DNA from: Citrifermentans bremense R1
GTDB taxonomy: Bacteria > Desulfobacterota > Desulfuromonadia > Geobacterales > Geobacteraceae
Direction of reading: 5' to 3'
Length of the DNA stretch: 50,197 nucleotides
Assembly: GCF_000426865.1 (NCBI RefSeq)
Contig: NZ_AUGE01000028.1
Span: 1 to 50,197 of the forward strand
Part shown: positions 9,143 through 18,692 of the stretch, in pieces
Numbering within the stretch: position 1 is the stretch's first letter
Layout: each line of letters begins with the position of its first letter
Position numbers and translations under genes: made by a program
The notes under the pieces: model-generated
Told to the model about the DNA's origin: nothing
Database searches by the model: none
The model's input: only the letters and a program-made list of their open reading frames with translations

Positions 9143-10426
9143 TTAGTCTTCGAAGTTACCCGCAGGCCCTTTATCCCTGGAAAGCCCGGCAGCCTGCTTC
9201 GGGAGCATTTCCTTGGTCCACTGTGCCGGATCCTCGACGCGCTTGCCCTTGGGGCCGAGATCGTAAGAGCCCGCTTTGAGGATGGCGTCGACGGCAAGCG
9301 GCGCGGTATCGCCGGAGTTGAACACCTCGGTGATGAGCTTGTAGGCGAAATCCTCGACCCGCTTGGCCATCCTGTCACGCGCCTCCTTGGGCTGTGCCAG
9401 GAGCTTGTTTTCGAACGGGAGGTTGAGGTTTTTGTAATCCCCTTTCTTCCACCCCTTGGAGTCGGCGAAAGCGACCATTTCGGTCCAAAGCTCCTCGGTC
9501 ATCCCCTCGCCCTTCACCTTGATGAAGTTGCCGTTCGCGTCGAGCTTGGCGTTGCCGTAGTCGTTGACCTCGAGCCCCCACGAGATGAACTGCAGCGCCG
9601 TGGCGACGTTGGCCTTGGTGGTGCGGGTCTTCTGGGCGATCTGGCGCAGCCTGTCGTAGCTGTTGCCGGAGGTGCCGTGCTGGGCGCCGTTCACGCCGTA
9701 TTGCTTGATGGCCTCGTGGATTTCGGCGGTCAGTTCCACCTGGATGCCGGCGTCGGACGCCTCGATCCCGTGGGTGGTGCCGTTATTGAGGGCGATCCAG
9801 TCCGGGAAGACGCCGTGGGCGTTCAATCCCTTGATAAGGAAAAGCGCCTCGGGCACGGTGGAGAGCCCCTCTTTACCCTTGATCTCGCCCACCTCGGTCT
9901 CAAGACCTGCCCAGGCAGGGATGAACTGGTTCAGTTCCAGGTTCGCCAGGAGGTTTTCTTCGTCGGGGAGGTGGGATGCGTCGATGGCGATGGAGGTGAT
10001 GCCGGCGTCGAACATGCTGGGGATCTCGACCTTGGCCGACTTGATGTCACCCTCACCCTTGATGCCGTAGTGGTCGGCATGGATGGCGACCGGAATGGTG
10101 ATGCCGAGTTCATTGGCGACGGCGTCGACCTGACGGGCCATGTTCCAGTAGTTGACGGGGCAGTACGCTTTCTGGCCCCCCTCGGATTTGGCGATCTCGA
10201 TGAGGACGGCGGCGTTGGCCCTTTGTGCCGCAGCCAGCACGCCGCGGATGACGAAGTGGTTCCTGCCGTTGGCTGCCAGTGCGAGGGCGTGCCCCTTGGC
10301 GTTCATGGCGCGATCGATCACCTTGCCGCTGACCAGCAAAGCCTTGGAATTGGGGAAAAGTTTCGCGACGTTGGGGGGACGGCCTACTTCGAGGGCTTTG
10401 ACGAAATCTGAAGACGTTACGGGCAT
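9143..10426 (-). CDS. fba: class II fructose-1,6-bisphosphate aldolase
   Basis: A 427-residue zinc-dependent aldolase that interconverts fructose-1,6-bisphosphate with dihydroxyacetone phosphate and glyceraldehyde-3-phosphate. Class II motifs are clear: the zinc site HADHYGIK near residue 116, AIDASHLPDEEN, ETEVGEIKGKEG, and HGTSGNSYDRLRQ. At 427 residues it belongs to the longer branch of class II enzymes rather than the roughly 310-residue Fba type. ATG with GGAGGAG upstream. Its own promoter and terminator make it monocistronic. In an anaerobic acetate-using organism it would mainly serve gluconeogenesis. Confidence 0.93.
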   Translation of the reverse strand: MPVTSSDFVKALEVGRPPNVAKLFPNSKALLVSGKVIDRAMNAKGHALALAANGRNHFVIRGVLAAAQRANAAVLIEIAKSEGGQKAYCPVNYWNMARQVDAVANELGITIPVAIHADHYGIKGEGDIKSAKVEIPSMFDAGITSIAIDASHLPDEENLLANLELNQFIPAWAGLETEVGEIKGKEGLSTVPEALFLIKGLNAHGVFPDWIALNNGTTHGIEASDAGIQVELTAEIHEAIKQYGVNGAQHGTSGNSYDRLRQIAQKTRTTKANVATALQFISWGLEVNDYGNAKLDANGNFIKVKGEGMTEELWTEMVAFADSKGWKKGDYKNLNLPFENKLLAQPKEARDRMAKRVEDFAYKLITEVFNSGDTAPLAVDAILKAGSYDLGPKGKRVEDPAQWTKEMLPKQAAGLSRDKGPAGNFED

Positions 10427-10477
10427 ATCTCCTCCTTCTCACTGGGATTGTAGTCACTTCATCACAAAAACCGCTTC

Positions 10478-10506
10478 CTTATAGCATCTTAATCATACAA
10501 AGGCAA
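10478..10506 (-). promoter_or_regulatory. fba promoter
   Basis: Minus strand: -35 TTGCCT (10501-10506), 17-bp spacer, -10 TATAAG (10478-10483), about 50 bp before the ATG. Confidence 0.6.
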
Positions 10507-10550
10507 GGACAGATCGGTAATCGCGAGCCCTCCGATCGTCCCAGGTACAG

Positions 10551-11489
10551 TCACTTGGCTAGGGAGAATTCCGTGGCTCCGCCACCTGCGAACCTACCGC
10601 CGCCGAGGTATTCGCCATGCCAGAACAGGTACCCCTCACCCGGCGGAAGCCCCGCCTCGACCGCGGTAAAGGAGAGGCGCGAGGGAGGCGATCCCTTTTC
10701 CGCACCCACCACCGCTTGCAGCGGGTAGCGCGACAGCGTGGGATATTCCCCCCGTACCGTCTGCGCTTTTACGGCTTCCGCAACGGTCCCCCGCGAGACG
10801 GCATACTGCACCCCCTTTTCGCGCCGGGGTAGCCTCGCGTGCAGCAGCAACTCCCCGCTACCTTCTCCTGAGACGCGAAGGTCGTAACAGGGTGTCCAGC
10901 GCTCGTCCTGCAAAAGGTAGCTGACCCGCGCCTTGCCTCCGGCCAGCCAGATCCTTGCTGCGGCCACTCCCTTGGCGGCCGCGGCTATTTGCCGCTCCAC
11001 CTCTTCGAGGTTGTTGCGGCACTTGCGCTTACTGCGGTACACCGACTCCATCTGGTTCAGCGCGAAGTCCGTTCCCTGCTGCAAGGACCCCAGGGGGTCG
11101 GGGTTCGCCTTGGTCTTGCGCGGCGCCTTGCCGCTTTGCGACCTGGCCGCAGCGCTGAAGATCTCCTCGCGCCTTTCCAGGACTGCCATGCGGTCCTGCA
11201 ATTCGGCCTTGCGCTCCTTCAGGCGCGCTATCTCCCCGGCACGCCGCCGCTCCTTTTGCGCCGCCACCAGTTCCACCCGGAGCACCCCCCCGCCGGACGC
11301 CGGCTTCACCCGCAGCGAGCCCGGGGCGAAGTTGTCGGGGAGAGGGAGCTCGACGTAGCCGTTAGCAGCGGGCAGCTCCTGCTCCACCCGGGCGCCGTCC
11401 AGGAAATAGGTGACACTCTTCTGTCCGGCCAGGGCCTGTCCGCTAAGCGGCAGGGAGAGCAGGATAAGGGCAAAAGGCAAAAAGCGCAT
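10551..11489 (-). CDS. DUF4140/DUF4139-type exported protein (mucoidy-inhibitor-like)
   Basis: A 312-residue exported protein. The N-terminus is a signal peptide (MRFLPFALILLSLPLSGQALA), followed by a beta domain (VTYFLDGARVEQELP...), a coiled coil rich in Lys/Arg/Glu (about 80-115 and 145-175), then a beta-rich region with SYLLQDERWTPCYDLRV. This order matches DUF4140-coiled coil-DUF4139 'mucoidy inhibitor A' proteins, but full-length relatives are about 500 residues, so the C-terminal DUF4139 part here is short. The open frame starts 13 codons upstream, but the chosen ATG has a GAGGTG site and begins the signal peptide. Function unknown. It follows the FKBP gene by 97 bp. Confidence 0.75.
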   Translation of the reverse strand: MRFLPFALILLSLPLSGQALAGQKSVTYFLDGARVEQELPAANGYVELPLPDNFAPGSLRVKPASGGGVLRVELVAAQKERRRAGEIARLKERKAELQDRMAVLERREEIFSAAARSQSGKAPRKTKANPDPLGSLQQGTDFALNQMESVYRSKRKCRNNLEEVERQIAAAAKGVAAARIWLAGGKARVSYLLQDERWTPCYDLRVSGEGSGELLLHARLPRREKGVQYAVSRGTVAEAVKAQTVRGEYPTLSRYPLQAVVGAEKGSPPSRLSFTAVEAGLPPGEGYLFWHGEYLGGGRFAGGGATEFSLAK

Positions 11490-11585
11490 GCGGCACCTCG
11501 CAATGAAACCCTGTAGGGTCACCGGCAAAAAACACAGATGACAAATCTACAGGACCGAAGGGTCATTGCAAGAGCCGGAAAAGCT

Positions 11586-12053
11586 CTACTTTTCTACGTC
11601 CAGCAGTTCCACATCGAAGATCAACGTGGCGTTCGGGGGAATCACCCCGCCGGCCCCTGACGCGCCGTAACCAAGCTGCGGCGGGATGACCAGCTTTCTT
11701 TTGCCGCCGACCTTCATGGAGATGACACCTTCGTCCCACCCGGGGATCACCTCGCCCGCACCGATGCGGAAGCTGAAGGGCTGGCCGCGATCTACGGAGC
11801 TGTCGAACTTGGTGCCGTTTTCCAAAACGCCCGTGTAATGCACGGTCACCATCTTCCCGGAGGTGGGAGCGGCGCCGGTACCTTTAACGATATCGGTATA
11901 GGAGAGCCCGGAAGCAGTCACCGTCGCGCCGGCGGGGGCCTTGCTCTCGGCGGCCTTTTCCGTCACCGGCTTCGCCTCTTTCTGGGAACATGCGGGAATG
12001 GCCACTGCTGCCAGGAGCAGCAAAACGACGATGAACTTCTCTACGTTGCGCAT
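11586..12053 (-). CDS. FKBP-type peptidyl-prolyl isomerase, exported
   Basis: A 155-residue protein: signal sequence with a possible lipobox (VAIPAC, Cys22; Pro at -2 is atypical), a short linker, and a C-terminal FKBP domain (about 65-155) containing VHYTGVLENGTKFDSS, PFSFRIGAGEVIPGWDEG and IPPQLGYGASG, with the aromatic and Asp residues that line the FK506/proline pocket. It would catalyse cis-trans proline isomerisation in the periplasm. ATG with GGAGG upstream. Lies between DUF1015 (54 bp upstream) and the DUF4140 gene. Confidence 0.93.
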   Translation of the reverse strand: MRNVEKFIVVLLLLAAVAIPACSQKEAKPVTEKAAESKAPAGATVTASGLSYTDIVKGTGAAPTSGKMVTVHYTGVLENGTKFDSSVDRGQPFSFRIGAGEVIPGWDEGVISMKVGGKRKLVIPPQLGYGASGAGGVIPPNATLIFDVELLDVEK

Positions 12054-12106
12054 CTACTTCCTCCGTCTGTGTTTTGTTCTTCTTGTCGGTGAGAACAGCA
12101 GTTTTT

Positions 12107-13348
12107 CTAGTCGAGCATATGGATGAACAGACCGCTTCTGAGTTTGGGTTCGAACCAGGTCGACTTGGGCGGCATGATCTTGTCCACGTCGGCAAGGGAC
12201 ATAAGCTCCTCGATGGAGGTCGGGAAGAGCGAGAAGGCGACCTCGTATTCTCCGGAGTTCACCACCCTCTCCAGCTCCTCGACCCCGCGGATCCCCCCCA
12301 CGAAATGGATGCGCTGGTCGGTGCGCGGGTTGCGCACCCCGAGGACCGGGTTGAGCAGGTTGTCCTGGAGGATGGAGACGTCCATCGACGCCACCGGGTC
12401 CGTCTCGGAAAAAGACTCTTCGCGGGGAACGAGCTCGTACCACTTCCCGGCCAGGAACATGCCGAACTGGTGCCGCTCGCCCGGCTTCACCGGGCCGCAG
12501 ACCGGGGTGACCTCGAAGCGCTCGGCGACCCGGGCCATGTACTCGGCCACGCTCCGGCCGTTGAGATCCTTCACCACGCGGTTGTAGGGCATGATGGTCA
12601 TCTCGTTGTCCGGGTAGATCACGGTGAGGAAGTAGTTGTACTCTTCGCTGCCGGTGTGCTTATAGTTCGCGTTTTTCCTGAGGTCGCGCACCCGGCTCGC
12701 CGCGGCGCTCCGGTGGTGGCCGTCGGCGACGTAGAGTGTCGGGATGGCCGCGAAGCTGCTGGTAAGCGAGTCGATGAGGGCGCGGTCCGCAATGGTCCAA
12801 AGGGCATGGGAGACGCCGTCGTCGGTGGTGAAGTCGTAGACCGGCTCCCCCTTGGTCACCTCTTCAATGGTCCGGGTGATGCCGGGGTTGTTGCGGTAGG
12901 TGTAAAAGACTGGCTCGTCGTTGGCGTTCAAAACGTCGATATGCCTGACCCGGTCCTCTTCCTTGTCGGCACGGGTCAGCTCGTGCTTCTTGATGGTGCC
13001 GCTTTGATAGTCATCCACGCCGGCGCAGACGACCAGGCCGGTCTGGGTGATCCCCCCCATCTTCTGGCGGTAGACGTAATACTGCTCGCTTTCGTCCTGA
13101 ACCAGCACACCCTGCGCCAGGAAACCCTTCAGGTTTTCATGTCCCTTGATGTAGACCTCTTCGGAGTGGACATCGATCCCCTGCGGCAGGTCGATCTCGG
13201 GGCGGGAGATGTGCAGAAAGCTCATCGGGTTCCCGGCGGCCATCGCGATGGCCTCTTCGGTGTTCATGACGTCATAGGGGAGAGCGGCCACTTTCTCGGC
13301 CAGCTCCTTCTTCGGGCGTACCGCTTTGAACGGTTTGATAAATGCCAT
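12107..13348 (-). CDS. DUF1015 family protein
   Basis: A 413-residue cytoplasmic protein of the DUF1015 family, recognised by its N-terminus AFIKPFKAVRPKKELAEKV followed by AALPYDVMNTEEA, plus the later LYVADGHHRSAAASR and NRVVKDLNG motifs. Family members often lie near serine-biosynthesis genes; here none is adjacent. Biochemical role not established to my knowledge. The DGHHR motif recalls ParB/Srx-like nucleotide-binding folds. The open frame extends 39 codons upstream, but the chosen ATG has AGGAG nine bases before it and matches the conserved family start. Confidence 0.88.
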   Translation of the reverse strand: MAFIKPFKAVRPKKELAEKVAALPYDVMNTEEAIAMAAGNPMSFLHISRPEIDLPQGIDVHSEEVYIKGHENLKGFLAQGVLVQDESEQYYVYRQKMGGITQTGLVVCAGVDDYQSGTIKKHELTRADKEEDRVRHIDVLNANDEPVFYTYRNNPGITRTIEEVTKGEPVYDFTTDDGVSHALWTIADRALIDSLTSSFAAIPTLYVADGHHRSAAASRVRDLRKNANYKHTGSEEYNYFLTVIYPDNEMTIMPYNRVVKDLNGRSVAEYMARVAERFEVTPVCGPVKPGERHQFGMFLAGKWYELVPREESFSETDPVASMDVSILQDNLLNPVLGVRNPRTDQRIHFVGGIRGVEELERVVNSGEYEVAFSLFPTSIEELMSLADVDKIMPPKSTWFEPKLRSGLFIHMLD

Positions 13349-13493
13349 AACTGCTCCTGTCTTAGCTTCTTTTCTACCTTCTATGTTCTTAGCGCCGCGC
13401 CCGGTTTTGCGCGCCACTCTCTGTCCGAAACGCGAGGTTCGGAAGCTAGTGGCGCGGCTTACCATTAACCTATCGGCATGACGCGGCTTTTCC

Positions 13494-14303
13494 TTAAAAA
13501 TACCTTTTAGCGCCGATAAATCGTTTCTGGAAGTACGACTCGTCCATGGAACTCACCTTGATGTCGTCCCCCCTGCGCGGGGCGTGGACGAAACGGCCGT
13601 TGCCGACGAAGATCCCGACATGGTTGATCTCCTCGGGGGAGCCCCCGAAAAATACCAGGTCGCCGTCCTTCAATTCATCCCGCCCCACCACGTCCCCCAC
13701 GCGGTACTGCTCCCGTGAAGTACGCGGGATGTTGACGCCGCACAGGTTGTAGACGGCGCGGACGAATCCGCTGCAGTCCATGCCGTCGACGACGGTGTCC
13801 CCACCCCAACGGTACGGGATGCCTACGAAGCGCTCGGCGGTGCGGGCGGCGATCCCCCCCATGTCGCTTCTGTCGCGCTTGGCCACGGATTCCTCGGTTT
13901 TTCTTGGCAGCGCCGGCGGCTTGGCGATGGAGGGAGAAGGAGCCTTGTGCAGCGAGGGCTCGCGGACCGCCGGGGTCCGCTCGGCCTGCGGCGTGGCGAT
14001 GAAATACGAGGTTACCACCCGGTCCTTCACCAGCTTCTGGGCCACCTGCCTCGCGTCCTCGCGGCGGGGGAAGTCGCCGAAGCGCACGGCGTAGATGCCG
14101 TTCTCCTTCTTGAAGTAGAAAGCCTCGATACCCTGTTCCTGCAGCTTGCGGGTGACGCGCTCGGCGTTTTTGACGTCGGAGAAGGCCCCTACCTGGATGG
14201 CATAGCCTACGCTGGAAAGTCCTGCGCGCTGGGCGGCGCATCCGGTGGCAGCCGGCGCCAGGAGCATCAGGCAGATGGCCAGTACGTGAATTTTTTTGAA
14301 CAT
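13494..14303 (-). CDS. SPOR + NlpC/P60 peptidoglycan hydrolase lipoprotein
   Basis: A 269-residue lipoprotein with lipobox AATGC (Cys22), a SPOR domain (about 33-105; YAIQVGAFSDVKNAERV) that binds denuded glycan, a Pro/Ser-rich linker, and a C-terminal NlpC/P60 domain (about 150-269). The catalytic Cys177 (DCSGFV), His228 (NHVGIFVG) and His240 (VHAPRRG) are all present. It is expected to cut stem peptides in the cell wall, targeted by SPOR to division or remodelling sites. The open frame is longer, but the ATG chosen starts the signal peptide and has AAGGA eight bases upstream. It follows prfB by 16 bp, so it is likely co-transcribed. Confidence 0.9.
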   Translation of the reverse strand: MFKKIHVLAICLMLLAPAATGCAAQRAGLSSVGYAIQVGAFSDVKNAERVTRKLQEQGIEAFYFKKENGIYAVRFGDFPRREDARQVAQKLVKDRVVTSYFIATPQAERTPAVREPSLHKAPSPSIAKPPALPRKTEESVAKRDRSDMGGIAARTAERFVGIPYRWGGDTVVDGMDCSGFVRAVYNLCGVNIPRTSREQYRVGDVVGRDELKDGDLVFFGGSPEEINHVGIFVGNGRFVHAPRRGDDIKVSSMDESYFQKRFIGAKRYF

Positions 14304-14319
14304 TGGATGAATCCTTACC

Positions 14320-15436
14320 CTAAATATCCTTGGTCTCCCGGCGCACTCCCATAAGGTACGGGACCACGAAGTCGTCGAGGGAACCGTCGAGGACGGCGTC
14401 GGGGTTGCCGCTCTCCACACCGGTGCGCAGGTCCTTCACCATCTTGTACGGGTGCAGCACGTAGGAGCGGATCTGGCTCCCCCAGCCGATTTCCTTCTTC
14501 TCGCCCGCTATGTCCGACGCCTTTGCCTCCCGCTCGCGCAGCTCCATCTCGTAGAGCTTCGAGCGCAGCACCTTCATGGCGGTGGCCTTGTTCATGTGCT
14601 GGCTCCGCTCGCTCTGGCAGGCGACCACGGTCCCGGTGGGGATGTGGGTGATCCTGATGGCGGAGTCGGTGGTGTTGACGTGCTGCCCGCCGGCGCCGCT
14701 GGAACGGTAGGTGTCGATGCGCAGGTCGCTCTCGGCGATCTTGATCTCGATGTCTTCCTCCTCGATTACCGGGAAGACGAAAGCCGAGGCGAACGAGGTG
14801 TGGCGCCGGGCGGAGCTGTCGAAGGGGGAGATGCGCACCAGCCGGTGGATTCCCGCCTCGGCCTTCAAATAGCCGTAGGCGAATTCGCCGGTGACCGCGA
14901 AGGTGACCCCCTTTACCCCGGCGCCGTCGCCTTCCTGGTAATCGGTGATCTCGGTCTTCCACCCCTTCTTCTCGCAGTAGCGCAGGTACATCCGCAACAA
15001 CATCTCGGCCCAGTCCTGGGACTCGGTCCCCCCCGCCCCGGAGTTGATGGAGACGAAGGCCCCCGAGGCGTCGTGGGGGCCGGAAAGCATCCTGCGGAAT
15101 TCCGCCTGGGACACCCCGGTCTCCAGCTGCGCGTTCATGGCGGCTACCTCGGCCAGGGTCGCCTCGTCCTGCTCCTCGCTCCCCAGCTCGATCAGCTCCT
15201 TTATGTCCCGCGCCTGTTTGTCGAGGCTCTCCCAGGTGGTGACGTCCTTTTCCATCGCGGTCCTGGATCTGAGCACCTTCTGGGCGTTGTCCGCATCGTT
15301 CCAGAAATCCGGGCGGGAGGTCAGCTCCTCGAGTTCCTGCATCCGCTCCTTCTTGTCATCTACTTCAAAGAGACCCCCGGAGCTTGTCAATACGCTCGGT
15401 GAGTTCTTCTACCTTGGCAATTTCTTCTCTGAACAT
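14320..15436 (-). CDS. prfB: peptide chain release factor 2, programmed +1 frameshift
   Basis: RF2 (371 residues after frameshifting) releases peptides at UGA and UAA. The first 23 codons (from ATG 15436, AAGGAG upstream) end at CTT followed by an in-frame TGA (15367-15365). Skipping the T at 15367 continues as GAAGTAGATGAC. The slip site is preceded by GGGGGT, matching the internal Shine-Dalgarno plus CTTTGA arrangement of the E. coli autoregulatory frameshift. The second frame holds the SPF anticodon motif (ISPFDSSARRHTSFA) and the catalytic GGQ (SSGAGGQHVN). RF2 protein level would control its own synthesis. Located after lnt and before the SPOR/NlpC gene. Confidence 0.95.
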
Positions 15437-15522
15437 CTGATTCTCCTTATCTCTCTTTAATCCCCCAAGGGGAGTGCGTTTGGTTGCAGCGGCTGGTGCC
15501 GCTTCTACAGGTGGCGCTGCAC

Positions 15523-17061
15523 CTAAAAGCGTTTCTTTCTGAAGCAGGCCGCGCCGAGCGCGATGCCGGTCCCCAGGCAAAGGAGGGCAAAGATGTCGCC
15601 GTAGCGGCTGTAAAAGGTGCCGCCGGTCCCCATCCTCACCTCCCCGGAAAGGGTCGCCTCCTCGAAGAGCGGGGTCATGCCCCGGATGTGACCCTTGCTG
15701 TCTATCACCGAGGAGATCCCGGTGTTCGCCGCGCGCACCAGCGGAACCCGGTTCTCGACGGCCCGGAACACCGTCATGGAGAGATGCTGATAGGGAGCGG
15801 AAGAGCGCCCGAACCAGGCGTCGTTGGTGATGTTCACCAGCATGGTCGCCCCGTTTTCCACGTAGGCGCGCGCCACCTCAGGGAAGATCCCCTCGAAGCA
15901 GACCAGGACCCCGATCTTCCCGTTGCCGGTCTTAAGCGGTGCCGCCCCCTTTCCGGGGGAGAAGTCGCCGATCCCCTCCACCAGCTTGTTCACGAAGGGG
16001 AGCAGGGACGCCAGCGGCACGTACTCGCCGAAGGGAACCAGGTGCAGCTTGTCGCTTCTTCCGGCAACCACGCCGGCCGGGGAGATCAGGAACGCGCTGT
16101 TCAGGTAGCGCACCTTTTCTCCCTCCTGGTCGTAGGCGGGGCTCCCGGTCAGCAGGTAGCTTTTCAGCTCCGCCGCCAGGGCCTTAACCCGCGCGGCATA
16201 GAGAGGCTCCGACTGCAGGAAGAAGGGAAGCGCGCTCTCCGGCCAGACCACCAGGGTGCCGGGGCTTTGCGCACCCTGGCGGGTGAGCCGCTCGTAGGTC
16301 GCCACGGTCGATTGCTGGAAGGCGGGGTCCCACTTTTGTTCCTGGCGGATGTTTCCCTGCACCATGAGGACCCGCTGCAGCTCCCCCTTCTCGGGGCGGC
16401 TGAGCGCGATGACGCCATACCCGATGGTCGCTGCGATCAGCACCAGCAGCGCCAGCAGGCCCGTCACCGGATAGCGCTCCCTGTGGCGCATGGATACCCA
16501 GATCCGGTAGAAAACCACGTTGGCGAAGGCGACCAGGAAACTGACCCCGTAAACCCCGGTGAGGTCGCTGATCTGGATCAACGGCAGGGTCCGGTACTGC
16601 GAATAGCCGAGGTTGGCCCAAGGGAAACCGGTGAGAAGATAGGAGCGGACGAGCTCCCCCGCCACCCACAAAAAGGGAAACGTGAGCATCAGCCCGATCC
16701 GCTTCGACTCGCAGCGCCGCGTAAGCCAGAGGACGATCCCCGGGTAGAGCGCCAGGTAGCCTGCCAGCGCCAGGTAAAGGGCGACGCTCGCGGACAGGGG
16801 GAGCTTCCCGTAGGTAGTCATCACTATGTTCAGCCAGTAAAGGATGCCGGCATAGGCGGCGCAACCGGCGGTGAAACCGAGCCTGAAGCCCTCTCCCGGT
16901 GAAGCGCCGGCTGCGGCCAGAAACAGCGGCACGAAAGCGATCCAGGCCAAAGCCGAGATGCCCGGCTCCGGGAATGCCAGCGCCAGCATCCCCCCGGAAA
17001 GAAGCGCCAGCAGGTAGCGCCCCGCAGCAGACCTCCCAAGGTTCATCTTGCTTTTTCTCAC
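15523..17061 (-). CDS. lnt: apolipoprotein N-acyltransferase
   Basis: A 512-residue inner-membrane enzyme adding the third acyl chain to lipoproteins. The N-terminal half has about seven membrane helices. The C-terminal nitrilase-like domain has the catalytic triad Glu275 ([10 protein letters not shown]), Lys338 ([12 protein letters not shown]) and Cys388 (VCFEGIFPE). The start is GTG overlapping the CorC-like stop codon (GTGA), implying translational coupling; an ATG five codons further in is a less likely start. The corC-lnt adjacency is the same as in E. coli (ybeX-lnt). Confidence 0.95.
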   Translation of the reverse strand: MRKSKMNLGRSAAGRYLLALLSGGMLALAFPEPGISALAWIAFVPLFLAAAGASPGEGFRLGFTAGCAAYAGILYWLNIVMTTYGKLPLSASVALYLALAGYLALYPGIVLWLTRRCESKRIGLMLTFPFLWVAGELVRSYLLTGFPWANLGYSQYRTLPLIQISDLTGVYGVSFLVAFANVVFYRIWVSMRHRERYPVTGLLALLVLIAATIGYGVIALSRPEKGELQRVLMVQGNIRQEQKWDPAFQQSTVATYERLTRQGAQSPGTLVVWPESALPFFLQSEPLYAARVKALAAELKSYLLTGSPAYDQEGEKVRYLNSAFLISPAGVVAGRSDKLHLVPFGEYVPLASLLPFVNKLVEGIGDFSPGKGAAPLKTGNGKIGVLVCFEGIFPEVARAYVENGATMLVNITNDAWFGRSSAPYQHLSMTVFRAVENRVPLVRAANTGISSVIDSKGHIRGMTPLFEEATLSGEVRMGTGGTFYSRYGDIFALLCLGTGIALGAACFRKKRF

Positions 17062-17921
17062 GGCGCCTCGGACTCCTTGTCCTGCGGCCGCGCCTCGCGC
17101 CTGGAGATATGCACCTTGGCGATGCGCCTCTCGTCAGCCTCCAGCACGGTCAAGACCAGGTCGTCGCTCTCGATCACCTCTCCGGCGGCGGGGATGCGCC
17201 CGGTGAGATGGAAAATGAGCCCCCCCACCGTCTCGAACTTGTCCTTCTCCACCACCACGTCGAAATGCTCCTGCAGCTCCTCGATGGGAAGCCTGCCGTC
17301 GGCCACGATGGAGTTGTCCGCTTGCACCGACAGCCGCTCGGTCTCCAGGTCGTACTCGTCCTGGATGTCCCCGACGATCTGCTCCAGGAGGTCCTCGATG
17401 GTGACGAGCCCGGCCGTGCCGCCGTACTCGTCGATGACGACGGCCATGTGCACCCGCCGCTTCTTGAAGTCGTGCAGCAACTCCTCCAGGTTCTTGGTCT
17501 CGGGGATGAAAAACGGCGGGCGGATCAGCTTTCTAAGCTCAATCGCGTGGTCCGGCTCCCCCCAATACCGAAGCAGGTCCTTGGCGTAGATGAGGCCGAT
17601 CACGTTGTCGATGGTTCCTTCGTAGACCGGGAGGCGGGAATGGCCGGAGGCGATGATGGATTTCAGCACCTCGCTCACCTCGTCTTCGATGGAGACGCAG
17701 GACATCTCCATGCGCGGCAGCATGATCTCGCGCACCATGGAGTCACCCAGGCCCAGGATGGAACGAATCATCGCGTTCTCCTCCTGGTTGATGACCCCTT
17801 CTTCCTCGCCGGCGTCCATCATCTCCTGGATCTCGGCCTCGGTGACCCGCTTCTTGCCGTACAAGAGCCTGGTGAGGGACTCGATCAAGCCCTGCCCCTT
17901 GCTTCCGTTATCCTCTTCCAA
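17058..17921 (-). CDS. CorC/HlyC family CBS-domain protein
   Basis: A 287-residue cytoplasmic protein of the CorC (YbeX) type, lacking the membrane CNNM domain: an N-terminal helical segment, paired CBS domains (about 65-190; [40 protein letters not shown]) and a C-terminal CorC_HlyC domain (about 200-280; [29 protein letters not shown]). E. coli CorC has been linked to Mg/Co efflux and YbeX to ribosome homeostasis. Starts at TTG with GGAGGAG upstream. Overlaps lnt by 4 bp and is part of the ybeY-corC-lnt cluster. Confidence 0.9.
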   Translation of the reverse strand: MEEDNGSKGQGLIESLTRLLYGKKRVTEAEIQEMMDAGEEEGVINQEENAMIRSILGLGDSMVREIMLPRMEMSCVSIEDEVSEVLKSIIASGHSRLPVYEGTIDNVIGLIYAKDLLRYWGEPDHAIELRKLIRPPFFIPETKNLEELLHDFKKRRVHMAVVIDEYGGTAGLVTIEDLLEQIVGDIQDEYDLETERLSVQADNSIVADGRLPIEELQEHFDVVVEKDKFETVGGLIFHLTGRIPAAGEVIESDDLVLTVLEADERRIAKVHISRREARPQDKESEAP

Positions 17922-17966
17922 GGACGTTTCTCCTCCGTTGTTGCGTTAACCGTTTGATCTTCCCTC

Positions 17967-18674
17967 TCAGGCGAAGGCGTTGAATAGCAGGTTCACCGCC
18001 ACGGTGATCGAGATGCCGGTGAGCGCGCCGTACACGAGTTCCCGCACCGTGTGGATCTTCAGCAAAAGCCTTGAGTGGCTCACCATGAGGGCGAGTATCA
18101 GGCACAAAAGCGCGATGAGCGGGTCCTGGGTCTGCAGGGTGACCGAGGTGGCGATGGAGAAGGCGACCGCCGAGTGGCCGCTGGGGACTCCCCCCTTGAG
18201 CGGCGTGCCGCTGCCGGTCACCCCCTTCAGTATGATGACGGCGATGAGCACCAGGATCACCGAGACAAGGATCCCCAGCTCCGAACCGGTTCCGACCATG
18301 GCAAGCAACCTCTTTTCCACCGGGAAAATGTACTTCGACAGCACCAGGTATCCCATGATCGCCGTCCCGAAGGCAGCCACGAGCACCGCGCCCGCCGCGA
18401 CGTCCTTGGCGAGCTTCGCCATGGGGTTGAACTCCGGGGAGATCATGTCCACCACCACCTCGATGGCGGTGTTCAAAAGCTCGGCAAAAAGCACGAAGCT
18501 GATGGCGAGCGCCAGAAGCATGAACTCCAGCAGGGTGACCCGCAAGAGGAGGGCGGCGACCAGCACCACCAGCGCGGCCAGAAAATGGTGCCTCATGTGC
18601 TTTTGCGTCCGCGCCGTGTAGAGGATCCCCTCTATGGCGCAGTTCACCGATTCGACGAAGCTCGTGGGCTTCAT
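17967..18674 (-). CDS. DgkA-type lipid kinase fused to PAP2 phosphatase
   Basis: A 235-residue all-membrane protein joining two domains. Residues 1-115 match diacylglycerol/undecaprenol kinase (DgkA), with AELLNTAIEVVVD (Glu65, Asn68, Glu72) and KLAKDVAAGAV. Residues 120-235 match a PAP2 phosphatase: PSGHS (164-168) and SRLLLKIHTVRE, with Ser201-Arg202 and His208 but Glu212 where Asp is usual. A likely role is undecaprenyl (pyro)phosphate recycling by opposing or sequential kinase/phosphatase steps; this is inference. ATG with AGGGGG upstream. Sits between ybeY (18 bp) and corC (45 bp). Confidence 0.88.
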   Translation of the reverse strand: MKPTSFVESVNCAIEGILYTARTQKHMRHHFLAALVVLVAALLLRVTLLEFMLLALAISFVLFAELLNTAIEVVVDMISPEFNPMAKLAKDVAAGAVLVAAFGTAIMGYLVLSKYIFPVEKRLLAMVGTGSELGILVSVILVLIAVIILKGVTGSGTPLKGGVPSGHSAVAFSIATSVTLQTQDPLIALLCLILALMVSHSRLLLKIHTVRELVYGALTGISITVAVNLLFNAFA

Positions 18675-18692
18675 CGCTTCCCCCTGCGGACG

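Noticed and set aside
5882-10500. CRISPR array near cas6
   Set aside because: No regularly spaced direct repeats of 25-40 bp were seen around cas6 or elsewhere in the window.
12074-13468. 464-codon plus-strand frame over DUF1015
   Set aside because: Composition is typical of antisense frames; DUF1015 has the recognisable motifs and the ribosome-binding site.
14320-15436. Frameshifted pseudogene in prfB
   Set aside because: The interruption is the conserved RF2 recoding site with an upstream SD-like GGGGGT, not damage.
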